Shown here in pieces: positions 1 to 11,272 of a DNA stretch of 64,000 nucleotides (the stretch's first letter is position 1; the number at the start of each line of letters is the position of its first letter). Position numbers and translations under genes: made by a program. The notes under the pieces were generated by a model. That model saw only the letters and a list, made by a program, of their open reading frames with translations, searched no databases and had not been told where the DNA came from. The DNA lies in the NCBI GenBank assembly GCA_009823505.1, contig VZQC01005691.1, forward strand, positions 1,728,969-1,792,968. Reading direction: 5' to 3'. This DNA is from Rhizomys pruinosus (taxonomy: Eukaryota; Chordata; Mammalia; Rodentia; Spalacidae).

Positions 1-144
1 TTGTCTTTTGGAGACAGGGTCTCCCTGTAGCCCCAGCTGTCCTGGAACTCACTCTGTAGACCAGGCTGGCCTTGAACTCACAAAGATCCGCCTGCCTCTG
101 CCTCCCAAGTGCTAGGATTAAAGGCGTGCGCCACCACGCCCGGC
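1..144 (-). mobile_element. B1 SINE, cut by window start
   Basis: Full-length antisense 7SL-derived B1 body, from GAGACAGGGTCTCCCTGTAG to CCACCACGCCCGGC. The T-tail side is lost at the window edge. Confidence 0.9.
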
Positions 145-287
145 CAGCCCTAAAAGTTTTAACTTTTAATGAAACCTAATTCGTCCATTTTTTTCTTTCA
201 TTGTTTATGCTTTGAGTATCATATGTGGCTGATAATTGCCTACCCTGAATAATGAAAATGTATTCCTATATGTTCTAAAAGTTTTTT

Positions 288-507
288 AATATTTAATTAT
301 TATTTTCACTTTATGTATATGAGTTTATTGCCTGCGTATAAGCGCACCAGTGTCATGCAATGCCCACAGAGGTCAGAAGAAAGACGTCACTTCCCCGGAA
401 CTGGAGTTAAGGACGGTTGTTAGCCACCATGTGAGTGCTGGGAATTAAACCCAGGTCCTCTATTAGACCAGCCAGTGCTCTTAACTGCTGAGCCATCTCT
501 CCAGCCC
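288..507 (-). mobile_element. B3-type SINE
   Basis: Antisense tRNA-derived SINE ending in the head complement GAGCCATCTCTCCAGCCC. Diverged, and lacking the 17-nt internal duplication seen in some copies. Confidence 0.85.
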
Positions 508-779
508 ATAAAAGTTGGGGGTTTTTGTTTTGTTTTGTTTTAATATCACCTCTCACATTTACCCCATGGCCCATTCTAAATCAGTTTTTGAGAGTGGTAT
601 GAACTAGGAGTCCAGTGCCGTTGTTGAAGTCTTTCTTTTCTCACAGAATTGTCTTGATATTCTTGACAGAAATCAATTTATCACACATCAAAAGGGCTTT
701 ATTCCATGTATTCTTGATTTTGTTCCATTGCTCAAATATGTGTATCACTAAGACAAAAATACCTGACAGTACACTATTC

Positions 780-1045
780 AAGTCCATCGTGGGCACAGAG
801 GACTTGGCAGCTTGAATCATGGTGGCTGGGAAGAAGAGCAAGTGCATGCCTGTTCTAGAGGATTCTCTCCCTCTACTTACACTTTCTTTTTCCCATCTGA
901 ACCTCAAATTATGAGAGATTCACATTCAAGGTGGGTCTTCCTCCTTAGTTAATTGTTTCTGGACACACCCTTACAGACACACCCAGGCGTGCGCTCTATT
1001 AATTAATCTCCAGGCACTTCTTTCCAGTAAGAGGGACAAGATTAA
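780..1045. mobile_element. Old dispersed-repeat fragment (same family as 5852-6493)
   Basis: Contains the GACACACCCTTACAGACACACCCAGG-type segment typical of a common mammalian interspersed repeat whose other end reads TTAGTCAGGGTTCTCTAGAG. I do not assign a family name. Confidence 0.45.
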
Positions 1046-1079
1046 CCATTACAGTATATCAGTGATACACTGCAAATTT

Positions 1080-2460
1080 TGAAATTAGGAACTGTGACTC
1101 CTCTAACTCTTCTTTTTCAAGATTCTTTTGGCTATCTGGGGTCTTTGGCATTTCTGGATACATTTAGGACCAACTTGCCCCCAAAGCAGCTGATTTTGAA
1201 AGGGTTGCTTTGAATCTGTAGACCAACATGGGGAGTATTTCCATTTTAATAACATTAATTTTTGTAATTCATGAAAATGGAATATCTTCATTTGTATTTT
1301 CTTTTTCACTGATACTTTGTAGTTTTCACTTCTCTTATTAATTCCTAGATATTTTATTCCTTCACTGTATTATTAGAATAATTTTCTTAGCTTTTTCATT
1401 GATTATTTATTGCTACTGCATGAAAATAAAATTTGTTTTGTATACTATGACATTGTGTCCTTAAACTATACTGAATTTTCATCAGTTCTATTTTAATAAT
1501 TTAAATTACTTTAAATAAATTCCATCTATAAATGGAGATGTTATAACCTCTCCCTTCTTTCCTAGTGTGGTATCTCTTACTCGCCTGTCCGCAGATGTGA
1601 AAGTGGAAATTCTTGATTTGTTTCTCAGGGGAAACTAGTCTGTCTTAAAACATTAAGTGCAATGCTGGCTGTGAGTCTGGTCTAGAAGCTCTCATTAGAA
1701 TGAAGACATTTCGGGGCTGTAGAGATGGCCTAGTGGTTAAGAGCGCCGACTGCTCTTGCAGAGGACCCAGGTTCGATTCCCAGTACCCACATGGTAGCTG
1801 AGAGCTATCTTTAGCTCCAGTCCCAGGGGAATCCAACGCCCTCTTCTGACCTCTGTGGCATTGCACGACACAGGTGCACCAACCTACATGCAGACAGTAT
1901 ACTCATACACATAAAAAATTTAAAAAAAAAATGAGGACATTTCCTTTCATTCCTAGTTTGTTGAGTTGTAGTTAACTCTTTTTCATGTTGTGATAACATT
2001 GTGACGTTTGTCCTTTTCATAGTGTATATTTCGGTGACTTTGCATGTGTGTGATAACTTTTGCTGGATGTTGTGTAGTTCTTTTCTGGGAGTTTTACAGC
2101 CTTTTGTACACTCTTCATGCTGGGTTTTGATCTGTAGTTTTATTCTGATGCCTTTTTCTGGTGTTGGCCTGGTAAGATAAATTGAAAAGTTTTCCTTCCT
2201 CTTTTTTGGAAGAGTTTATGAAGCATTAGCATAAATTTTATAGCCATTTGATAGAATTCACCACGGGAGCCAACTAAGCCTGGATCATCTTCCTTGTGAA
2301 CATTTTATAAATTAAGTCGGTACCTTTGTTATGTTATTTGGATTTTCCATTCCTTCTTGGAGTTTCTCATAGATTGACTCTTCCAACGAATCTGTCCACG
2401 GCACCTAGGTTATCCAATATTCAGTGTATGGTTTTCCACAGGATTCCTGTATAAGCCTCT
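1080..2460 (-). mobile_element. Ancient L1 fragment (ORF2 reverse-transcriptase region), antisense
   Basis: The sequence resembles the complement of L1 ORF2 in order: a CAAGATTCTTTTGGCTATCT-type segment, then TAGATATTTTATTCCTT, then the RT-encoding stretch. A B3 (1713-1930) interrupts it. No long open frame remains. It appears to continue at about 4010-4240 and 4640-4760. Confidence 0.7.
1713..1930 (+). mobile_element. B3-type SINE
   Basis: tRNA-like head GGGGCTGTAGAGATGGCC, body and A-rich tail, flanked by AATGAAGACATTT (1699-1711) and AATGAGGACATTT (about 1930-1942) as target-site duplications. Inserted in the L1. Confidence 0.92.
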
Positions 2461-2480
2461 TTTTAAAAAATTAATTTTAG

Positions 2481-2620
2481 AGCCAGGCATGGTGGTGCAC
2501 GCCTTTTAATCCAAGCACTCGGGAAGCAGAGGCAGGTGGATCTCTGGGAGTTTAAGGCCAGCCTGGTCCACATGGTAAGTTCCAGGACAGCTGGGGCTAC
2601 AGGGAGACCCTGTCTCAAAG
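2481..2620 (+). mobile_element. B1 SINE
   Basis: Sense B1 from AGCCAGGCATGGTGGTGCAC to CCCTGTCTCAAAG, moderately diverged. Confidence 0.9.
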
Positions 2621-2989
2621 ATTTGTGACCTATCCCCACATTCACTCCCACGTGACTGCACACATATAAAAATTAGAAGCTAGGATGCAGATATAATAGA
2701 GAAGAGGTACTTCTCTTTCTGTGCCTGGGTTACCTCACAGTATAGTATTTTCTAGTTCCATCTGTTTTCCTGCAGGTTTCATAAGACTATAAAGAGGAGC
2801 AGGAGAAGGGTGAGGGGAAGAGGTTTTAAGGAAGGTTATCCAGAAGGTATAAAATTGGAAAGGGAGTACTAGGGGCCAAAGGGTATAAGCAAGGGGGGCA
2901 GGGACAGGAAGGTGGGAGGGAAGAGCCAGAGAGGAGGGTTAGCGGGAACAAAACGGAGGTGAAAATGACATTTGTTTTAAAAACCTGTT

Positions 2990-3900
2990 ACTTTGTATAT
3001 AATTTTTAAAAATTTCAAACCATTTTAGATTCACAGAAAAATTAGAAAGAGAATTTCCATATATACCACATTCATTTTCATAGATTTTGATATCTAATGT
3101 TAATATAGAACATTTTTAAATTAAGGAGCCATTGCTGACAAATTACTAGTAACTGAGGCCTATACTTTATTCAGATTTAGTTTTTCCTTAATGTTCTTTC
3201 TAAGCTGATGTTCCCAGATCTCATCCAGGAAACCACATTCCATTTAGTTGTCTCCTCACATTCCTTTTGACTGTGCTAATTTCCCAGACTTTCCTTGGTT
3301 TTTGATTTTTGAGTACTACTTTTTAGTTTGGGGGACTACTGTTCAAAATATTCCAGAATATCCCTTGGGATTTATTTGTTGTGCTTTTTAGGATTGTGTT
3401 TGAAAGAAATAATAATATGCCACATTTATCACATACCAGGCAAACAGGCCGGTCACCGTGATTTGTCACTATTGATGTTGACCTTGACCCCTGCACAGAG
3501 AAAGTTTTTCAGATATCTCCACTGTAAAATCACTTTCCGTCTTTCCACACTGTACTCTTGGGAACAGGTTAATTCTGTATAACTTATACTTGAAAGGTAG
3601 AGTATCATGTGTTCCTCCATGACAGTGGCTCACCAACATAAATTACTTGGTGTTCTTCTTCATGGGAGACAGGGCTATCCCAGTTATTTATTCTGATACT
3701 AATCTATGCCAGGCTGGACTCACGGATATTTATTTCATGCTATTTTATTTTGTTGCTTGGATTGTTCCAGCTTCAGCCACCGGCACATTTCCCAGCTGGT
3801 TCCTGTCTCTTTCAACAATGCCCTGTGTGTGGGTTTTGTTTTGCTTCTTCACTGTCTGCTATTATAAAATATCCAGGCTCATCTCACATGTTTCCTGAGC
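2990..3900 (-). mobile_element. Ancient L1 3' end, antisense, nested
   Basis: Resembles the complement of an old mammalian L1 3' region (CCATTTAGTTGTCTCCTCAC, later ATTTTGTTGCTTGGATTGTTC). It sits between two parts of another antisense L1 ORF2, so it is probably a nested insertion. Subfamily not assigned. Confidence 0.5.
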
Positions 3901-4243
3901 CACATCCTAGAATCAGATATCTCTCGTAGGGATCCTGACTCCTGGCCACCCTGGCCACCCTGTTGGAAAGCCTAGCGCTCCCTCATTCCTGAAGGTCAGC
4001 AGAAGTGTCCTCAGTTTCATTTGTGATTTTAATAATTTGAATTTTTTCTCTTTTTTTCTTGATAATTCTACCTAAAGATTTGCCAAAGTTGTTCTCTTCA
4101 GAACTTTTGGTTTTGTTATCTTCTCTGTTGTGTTTTCTAATCTCTAGTCCATTTATTTCTGCTGTAATGTTCCAACTTTCTGCTGGCTTGGGTTAGGTTT
4201 GCATTTCTTTCATTTTCTAAAGACAGAAGTTTAAGGTACTGGG

Positions 4244-4250
<7 letters not shown>

Positions 4251-4297
<47 letters not shown>
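4251..4297. repeat. Poly-T tract
   Basis: A T run of about 47 bases, the A-tail of the following antisense B1. Confidence 0.95.
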
Positions 4298-4298
<1 letters not shown>

Positions 4299-4456
4299 TC
4301 TTTTTGAGGCAGGGGTCCTCCTGGCACACCTCCATGGGCTGTCCCAGAACTTGCATCTGTGACCATGGCGGGGAGCTGGCGCTTGAACTCACAGAGATCT
4401 GCCTACCTCTGCCTCCCAAGTGCTAGGATTAAAGACATGCACCACCACTCCTGGGT
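4298..4456 (-). mobile_element. B1 SINE (outer of a pair)
   Basis: Antisense B1 with a rearranged 5' half. It shares one target-site duplication with the next B1. Confidence 0.85.
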
Positions 4457-4625
4457 TTTTTTTGTTTTGTTTGTTTTTTTTTGTATTTTTGAGACAAGGT
4501 CTCCCTTTAGTCCCAGCTGGCCTGGGGCTCACTCTGTAGACCAGGCTGGCCTTGAACTCACAGAGATCTGCCTGCCTCTGCCTCCCAAGTGCTAGGATTA
4601 AAGGCGTGCGCCACCACTCCCAGCC
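4457..4625 (-). mobile_element. B1 SINE
   Basis: Antisense, nearly complete B1. The right flank GGTACTGGGTTTCTTT (4626) repeats the left flank GGTACTGGGGTTCTTT (4235) of the preceding B1. Confidence 0.9.
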
Positions 4626-4766
4626 GGTACTGGGTTTCTTTCTAATGTAGTATGTATAACTACAAATTTCCCTGCATATGCTACTTCAGCTGCATTCCAT
4701 AAGTTTTGATATGATGTGTTTTCGTTAACCTTCATGTGTTTTTTAATTTCTCTTATAATTCGTGTG

Positions 4767-4814
<48 letters not shown>
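4767..4814 (+). repeat. (TG)n microsatellite
   Basis: An uninterrupted TG run of more than 20 units beside the end of the L1 fragment. Confidence 0.95.
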
Positions 4815-4816
<2 letters not shown>

Positions 4817-5143
4817 CATGGGGGAAATGCTGGGCACATCCATGCATGTGCAGGCAGAGGCCAGAACAGGATGCCATGTCTTCCCCCATTTCTGTCTCCC
4901 TTATTACATAGAGATAGGATCTCTCATTGAACTAGAAGAGCGCCATTTTGAAAAGGAGGTACCAAGGAGGGAAGGAGAAAGGAAGGGAAGGAAGGAGAGA
5001 TAAGATGGTAGGGGGAAAGGAGAGATGATACATTAGTTGATACATGTTTTTGTTTTCTAACAATGTATAATCATCATGTTATTATTTTTGTTGAATATAT
5101 GTTAAACAGGAATAAAAACCTAATTACACTTTGAGATGAATAT

Positions 5144-5262
5144 AGTGTTTTTTGAGACAGGGTCTCACTCCATAGCCCAGTCTGCCCTGGAGCTTATAGT
5201 GATCCTCCTGCCTTAGCTTCCTGAGTGCAATGATCACAGGCATGAGCCGCCGTGCTCAGCTA
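5144..5262 (-). mobile_element. Old B1-type SINE
   Basis: Diverged antisense B1 (GAGACAGGGTCTCACTCCAT to GGCATGAGCCGCCG). Confidence 0.75.
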
Positions 5263-5322
5263 AGGCTAATATACTCCTGCTTAATGGTCTCGGAATTTTT
5301 TTACTGAGATTAATTTTTTTTT

Positions 5323-5573
5323 AAATTTTTTTTATTAATTTTTTTATTTATTTCTGTATGTGTATGAATGTATTGTCTGCAAGCAAGTCTGTGCACCCGT
5401 GTCGTGCAATGCCGCGGAGGTCAGAAGAGGGTGTCGGATTCCCCTGGAACTGGAGTTCTCCTGGAATTGGAGTTTCGGACGGTTCTCGGCCGCCATGTGG
5501 GTGCTGGGGATCGAACCCGGGTCCTCTGTAAGAGCGGTCGGCGCTCTTAACCGCTAGGTCATCTCTCCAGCCC
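5323..5573 (-). mobile_element. B3-type SINE with 17-nt internal duplication
   Basis: Antisense full-length element flanked by GAGATTAATTTTTTTTT on the left (5306-5322) and the same string after 5575. Carries the doubled CTCCAATTCCAGG-type unit in complement. Confidence 0.92.
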
Positions 5574-5891
5574 AAGAGATTAATTTTTTTTTAAGTTTTA
5601 AAGGTGACATTCTCCCTTTCCCACAATCCACTGTTTCCCACAATGCTCCTGTTTCAGGAATAAAAATTGAGATAACCTGCACATGTTTGCATTGTTATCA
5701 AAATAATAATCTAATACTGTTTTACTGAACACTCGAGACTAACAAACCTCTGGATTTCCCAGTGACAAATGATTTTTATTTTTAAGTGCTTGATTCTTTT
5801 TCTTAATTTGCTAGTTTTCATAATTACAGGTTGATTATTATTAATCCCTGTGTTAGTCAGGGTTCTCTAGAGGAACAGAACTGAAAGAATG

Positions 5892-5906
5892 AGTGCGCGC
5901 GCGCAC

Positions 5907-5939
<33 letters not shown>

Positions 5940-5946
5940 AGTGTGT
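5892..5946 (+). repeat. (CG)n-(TG)n compound microsatellite
   Basis: A short CGCG block leads into a TG run. Alternating purine-pyrimidine, Z-DNA-prone. Confidence 0.9.
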
Positions 5947-6241
5947 GTAAAGAATTTATTAATCAGCTTACTTTAACAACAACTGACTCATACCTGAGAG
6001 GTTGAGAACCTCGTAGTTACTCATCCTTGAGGCTGGGTGGGGGCTCAGCAGCCAGAGCAATCCCATAGTGGCTGTCTCACACTGGAGAAGCTGAGAACCC
6101 AGTTGTTGCTCAGTCCATGGGGCTGGGTGCCACAGCAGTCCCGATTTGGTGCCAAAAACCTGGAAGATTCCTGAAGAGTTGTTGGTCTTTAGTCAAGGAG
6201 GGAAGCCTGGAAATGCTGGCTATGATGTCAGCAAAGGAATT

Positions 6242-6242
<1 letters not shown>

Positions 6243-6275
<33 letters not shown>
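6243..6275 (+). repeat. (GCA)11 trinucleotide repeat
   Basis: Eleven uninterrupted GCA units. They are inside a dispersed repeat, so the poly-Ala open frame over them is not a gene. Confidence 0.95.
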
Positions 6276-6276
<1 letters not shown>

Positions 6277-6784
6277 AGGATAAGTCAACTTGGCAGCGAG
6301 AAGGAAGCCCGGACACATCAAGTCATCCTCCTTTTCCGTGCCCCTTTTTATCTGGGCTGCCACCAGAAGGCGATGCCCATATTTGGGTAGGCCTTCCTAC
6401 ATCAGTGAAGGCAATTTAGACAATTGTCTCAATTGATGCTCTCTACTCAGGTAATTCTGATTTATGGCAAGATGTCATTAAAACTAACCATCATAACTCC
6501 CTAGCATCCTCCAAAGGATAACAGTTTTAAGCACGTTGAGGTATACTTATTAAATGAGGCTCATCCATAATGTACTGATGGTTCAAGACACAAATGGCCC
6601 ATGCATGGCTGGTGGGAAATGACTCAGGCTAGTCGCTCTTTTCTTTGGTAAGTACACTTCCCGAAGGATGAACATGTCTTTCCATATGCCTAGAATTAGC
6701 CCTTTTGCCTGAGATCCCTAGGTCCTTTCCTGGGGAAAGGATACTGCCTGAGTTGGGTACTGATAGGAAAGGGGAACTTTTGAT

Positions 6785-7016
6785 TCTTTTAATTATTTTT
6801 TTTATTTATTATTTTTTATGTGTATGAGTGTACTGTCTGCATGAAGGTTTGTGCACCCGTGTCGTGCAATGCCACAGAGGTCAGAAGAGGGTGTCGGATT
6901 CCCCTGGAACTGGAGTTAAAGACGGTTCTTAGCCACCATGTGGGTGCTGGGAATCGATCCCTGGTCCTCTGCAAGAGCAGTCGGTGCTCTTAACCACTGA
7001 ACAATCTCTCCAGCCC
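6785..7016 (-). mobile_element. B3-type SINE
   Basis: Antisense, no internal duplication, with target-site duplication GAACTTTTGAT at 6774-6784 and 7018-7028. Confidence 0.92.
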
Positions 7017-7076
7017 TGAACTTTTGATATTTTATCTGCTAACTTATCTACTGGCCTAGTCAGGCCCAACAAGGAA

Positions 7077-7078
<2 letters not shown>

Positions 7079-7126
<48 letters not shown>

Positions 7127-7171
7127 GAACCGTGTGTCTGTCTATCTGTCTGTCTGTCTGTCTGTCTCTCT
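7079..7171 (+). repeat. (GT)n and (TCTG)n microsatellites
   Basis: A GT run to 7124, a repeated GGAACCGTGTGT flank, then TCTG units to about 7171. Confidence 0.9.
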
Positions 7172-7228
7172 GTAGTGCATGTTACGCATGTGTGCATGTG
7201 TTATGCAAATTATGAAAGTATGTACCTA

Positions 7229-7378
7229 GCCGGGCATGGTGGCGCACTCCTTTAATCCCAGCATTTGGGAGGCAGAGAGGCAGGCAGATCTCTGTGAGTT
7301 CAAGTCCAGCATGGTCTACAGAGCTAGTTCTGGGCCAGCTGGGGCTACAGGGAGACCTTGTTTCAAAAACACCAAAAA
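7229..7378 (+). mobile_element. B1 SINE
   Basis: Sense B1 from GCCGGGCATGGTGGCGC with a short A-rich tail. Confidence 0.9.
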
Positions 7379-7439
7379 ATAAAAATCAATAAAATAAATA
7401 AAGCTGTTTAGTACATGAGCTGTTGTTGGGTGTTCATTT

Positions 7440-7633
7440 GTTTGAGACATGTAGCTCAGGCTGGCCTTGAACTTTCTGTATAGCTGAGAATGACCTTGAA
7501 CTTCTGATCCTTTTGACTATTGGGTGCTAAGATTACAAGTGAAGACCTCTAAACCCAGTTTAGGTGGTGCTGGGGATCAACCCTGGGGTTTCGGGTGTGC
7601 TGAGCAAGGACTCTACCTGGGAGTCCCCAGCCC
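7440..7633 (-). mobile_element. B4-type composite SINE
   Basis: Antisense B1-like left half (GTAGCTCAGGCTGGCCTTGAAC) joined to a tRNA-like right half ending ACCTGGGAGTCCCCAGCCC, the layout of rodent B4. Confidence 0.75.
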
Positions 7634-7892
7634 TTGAACTTTTAAAGATAGCCAGTGAAATCTGAATGTAGCAATTCGATATTCCTGTTAGACATTTTAA
7701 GATAGGTGGACACAGTTTTTTAATATAATGAGAAATCTTTGGTTCTCTTTTTGATTACTGCCCTAGAAGAGTTTGTTCTATTCTTTTGTCCTAATAATTT
7801 ATGCTTGATTACCTGGCAGTTTTCTATGTAAGATAAGTTACAAGTTGAAATGTTTTTAATATGTCTATAAGGCTTTGTTAAAATTATTGCTA

Positions 7893-8148
7893 GGGCTGGA
7901 GAGATAGCCTAGTGGTTAAGAGCACCAACTGCTCTTGCAGAGGACCCGGGTTCGATCCCCACCCACATGGCGGCTGATAACCGTCTGTAACTCCAATTCT
8001 AGGACAACCCCAGTTCCAGGGGAATCCGAGACCCTCTTCTGACCTCCACGGCATTGCACAACACGGGTGCACAAGCCTACATGCAGACAGTACATTCATA
8101 CACATACAAAAATAAATGAAATTTTTAAAAAATTAAAAAAATAAATAA
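7893..8148 (+). mobile_element. B3-type SINE with 17-nt internal duplication
   Basis: Full-length sense element with A-box TAGCCTAGTGG, B-box GGTTCGATCCC and a duplicated CTCCAATTC/CCCCAGTTCC region, with an A-rich tail. Confidence 0.9.
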
Positions 8149-8224
8149 AATTATTCCTAAATTATTGCTTAATGGTATTACATTTAAGTTTTCAAAGTAG
8201 AAAGACTTCTAGAGATTGTACGCA

Positions 8225-8345
8225 CTGAAACACGTTTGTAATCCCTGTAATCCCATCACTCTGAAGGCTGAGGTGGGAGAATCACTTAAGTTCAGGAGTT
8301 CCAGACCAGCCTAGGCAACACACAGAAAGGCTGGGGGGAGACCAT
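8225..8345 (+). mobile_element. Old 7SL-derived monomer (proto-B1/FLAM-like)
   Basis: Reads as an Alu/B1-ancestor monomer (TGTAATCCCATCACTCTGAA, GAGGTGGGAGAATCAC, CCAGACCAGCCTAGGCAAC). The central region keeps the ancestral form rather than the rodent B1 form. Confidence 0.65.
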
Positions 8346-9192
8346 TGTTAGAGAGAGAAAGAAGGAGGTATTTTAGGCACTGTTATTAATACTCCTGAGT
8401 TATATAAATGGCTAAGACCATTTATATTGGGAGTGGGGCCAAAGGAGTGGGAGGAAGGTTGTAAGACTGGCTGTGATCAAGGGACATTGTGTACGTGAAT
8501 GAGATTGTCATTGAATAAAAAGATACATATTCTAAAAGATATGAATAAACATTAAAAAACAATGGGAGGGCTTTAACCAAAGAACATTGTATATAAGTAT
8601 GAAATTATAAAATAATATATTTACACTTAAAACAAAAACAGCTAATGTGGTGACTTATAGAATTTTGCCTTTAAAAATTCTAAATTACATTTTTGCAGTT
8701 ATTATTAAACCATGATTTCACATAAGTGAAAATGTTGATAAATAATTGTAGGTCATCTAAAGTAAGCATCTTAAAAACCCTTCATTTAATGAGGTGTTCG
8801 CTGCTAATGTCCAGGCAGCTTGAATGCTTTGGCTGTTTTACCACTATCAGTGTCATCGCCAGCTTGAGCTTTGTGTTCATAAACAAATCAGATGCTGTGT
8901 AACTGAAAGTAAGGCAGGGAGTGTGAAAGCTCCTGGGAGAGCCAGATGAGTGAGGGGCCCGGGTTACAGGTGACAAGAGTAAGCGGTCATGGACTGTCAA
9001 TCATCTATTAGGTGGCAGTTCAGTGTCAACAACTTTTAATTTCATGGAAAGCAAGCAATAAGAAACCATTTGACTTGCAAGATTCAATACCTGGTCACTG
9101 GAAAGTAGAAAAAGGGGCTTTACCGAGAATTACATGGCAGAGGAACACCTATGAATTCCTTTACTTAGAGGCCTGTTTAATCTATTCTGTCT

Positions 9193-9349
9193 AGCTGGGC
9201 GTGGTGGCGCACGCCTTTAATCCTAGCACTTGGGAAGCAGAGGCAGGCGGATCTTTGTGAGTTCAAGGCCAGCCTGGTCTACAGAGTGAGTTCCAGGACA
9301 GCTGGGACTACAGGGAGACCCTGTCTCGAAAAGACCAAAAAAAAAAAAA
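9193..9349 (+). mobile_element. B1 SINE (left arm of an inverted pair)
   Basis: Sense full-length B1 with A tail. Target-site duplication ATCTATTCTGTCT before 9193 and at about 9348-9360. Confidence 0.92.
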
Positions 9350-9369
9350 TCTATTCTGTCTGAAATAAA

Positions 9370-9534
9370 AATTTTAATTATTTTTTTTTTTGGTCTTTTC
9401 AAGACAGGGTCTCCCTGTAGCCCCAGCTGGCCTAGAACTCACTCTGTAGACCAGGGTGGCCTTGAACTCACAGAGATCTGCCTGCTTCTGCCTCCCAAGT
9501 GCTAGGATTAAAGGTATGCACCACCACGCCTGGC
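9370..9534 (-). mobile_element. B1 SINE (right arm of an inverted pair)
   Basis: Antisense full-length B1 about 20 nt after the sense B1, with a T tail at left and an A run after 9534. Confidence 0.92.
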
Positions 9535-9549
9535 AAAAAAAAAAAAAAA

Positions 9550-10800
9550 TGAATTTTTAAAGAAATGTTTTTGTCACATCTCTTTTTTTCCAGTCTGAAC
9601 CTCATTGAACATCTCAGTTCTCTGTGCTCTGAATGGCAAAGCTAGCCACACCAACCAGAGCTTTTCTTAGGAAAGATTGAATTCCTTTCTCTTTTCAAAT
9701 TAACATATGAAAGTACACTTTGGGGAAAATTGTTTAAATGCTGAGGAATGCATTAGGCTCCATTTGGATTAGTGGTCCAGTGAGGTTGACATTGTTATAG
9801 AATTTGGGCATTTAATGTGTACGGTTCAGGGTACTGAAGCTGAGGTGAGGGGCGTTCATGTTCCTCCCTGCTGGAAAGACTCAAACAGGGATTGTATGTG
9901 AAAGAAATGTTCCTATAGCGTCAGTGCTCATGATTACAGTCCTTTATGTAGTCAGTGAAAAGAAAGGGCTGCACTAATTGGTCTGCCCTGAAAATCAGCA
10001 GACGTTGGCTATATATGATTGGAAAAATGAAGGTTGCCTACTTATGGAATAAATGTTCTGCGATTTGTTTAGGTGGCTAAATCTGAAAGAAATCACATAG
10101 AACTTATATCCTGTTTTATCCCTTGGATCTTAAAGTTTTGCTGCCCCATGTATGAAGACCAGCGTGGTATACAGGGTACTCCCTGATGTGAGTACATCCT
10201 TGGTTGAGTGCTGAGAAGCCTCGGCTTGTCCGTGAGTGATGAAGGAGTTTTACTCTGCACCCCAGCACTGGGGGACAGAGGAGCCCTTCCCTCTGCTGCT
10301 TCCTGTGCATAGTTCTGTGTCTCAAATTCTGTGTCCATACTTCCTCTATTCTACATGTGGGAAGCAACTGTGGGCTTTTGATTAGTCACTGAACGTAGCT
10401 TTTCCCAAGTATTGTTCCCTTGTTGATATTCTAGAAAGCATGGGTAGGTAAGAGGTTGGCTTTGTTTGAGGCAATCAAGGGATTGGGGAAAGCAGGTGCT
10501 TCTCAGGCAGGTCAGTCTTCACAAGGATCTCTGGAAGTTGATTCCCTTAAACCAGTGGTCCTCTGTGTGTGGCCCCCAGATTACGGTAGCATTAGTTTCT
10601 TCTGGAAACTTGTGAAAAACAAATTCTTGGGCCACATTCCAAATTCTTGAGACTCCACAGGTGATTTTTCTATACAAACCTTGGTGACTTGAGATGATTT
10701 GTCCAGTGTAATACCCACATGATGTAATGGCTACCTTTGTATTCTTTCATCGTTGCACATTTTGGAGCCCCTTTATTTACGTTTCTTTTTTAATAATTTT
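9550..10800. other. Intronic sequence without recognisable features
   Basis: No SINE, L1 core or conserved coding frame seen. Repeated almost base for base in copy 2 (about 17165-18400). Confidence 0.6.
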
Positions 10801-11065
10801 TTATTTTTATTTATTATTATTATTTTTTTTTAATTTTAATTTATTTTTGTATGTGTATGAATGTGCTGTCTGCATGCAGGTCTGTGCACCCGTGTCGTGC
10901 AATGCTGCGGAGGTCAGAAGAGGGTCTCGGATTCCCCTGGAACTGGAGTTCTCCTGGAATTGGAGTTACAGACGGTTCTCAGCCGCCATGTGGGTGCTGG
11001 GGATCGAACCCGGGTCCTCTGCAAGAGCGTCGGTGCTCTTAACCGCTAGGCTATCTCTCCAGCCC
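10801..11065 (-). mobile_element. B3-type SINE with 17-nt internal duplication
   Basis: Antisense full-length element. Together with the next B3 it lies between repeated CCCCTTTATTTAC / CCCCTTATTTAC flanks (about 10769 and 11269). Confidence 0.9.
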
Positions 11066-11066
11066 C

Positions 11067-11272
11067 TTATTTATTATTTTTATGCGTATGAATGTACTGT
11101 CTGCATTGCACCCATGTCATGCAATGCCACAGTGGTCAGAAAAGGGTGTCAGATTCCCCTGGAACTGGAGTTAAGGATGTTTCTTTGCCTCTATGTGGAT
11201 GCTGGGAATTGAACCCGGGTCCTCTGCAAGATCAGTCAGTGCTTTTAACCGCTGATCCATCTCTCCAGCCCC
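11067..11272 (-). mobile_element. B3-type SINE
   Basis: Antisense element without the internal duplication, directly abutting the previous one. Confidence 0.9.

Larger units (their letters stand above)
4010..4760 (-). mobile_element. Ancient L1 ORF2 5' part, antisense, interrupted by two B1
   Basis: The 4020-4230 and 4640-4760 segments match the complement of L1 ORF2 upstream of the RT core (CAAATTTCCCTGCATATGCT, GCTGCATTCCATAAGTTTTG). The two B1 elements split it. Confidence 0.6.
5852..6493. mobile_element. Dispersed repeat, GTTAGTCAGGGTTCTCTAGAG family
   Basis: Begins GTTAGTCAGGGTTCTCTAG and ends near AACTAACCATCATAA. It contains a CG/TG microsatellite and a GCA triplet run. I recognise it as a common mammalian interspersed repeat but do not assign a family. 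Its final 19 bases open the 7.5-kb direct repeat. Confidence 0.55.

Noticed and set aside
6117..6419. Frame with a poly-Ala run
   Set aside because: The run is a GCA microsatellite in a dispersed repeat.
10727..11212. 161-codon frame and its copy-2 counterpart at 18342-18866
   Set aside because: Read-through of two antisense B3 SINEs. The same peptide words recur wherever B3 is antisense.
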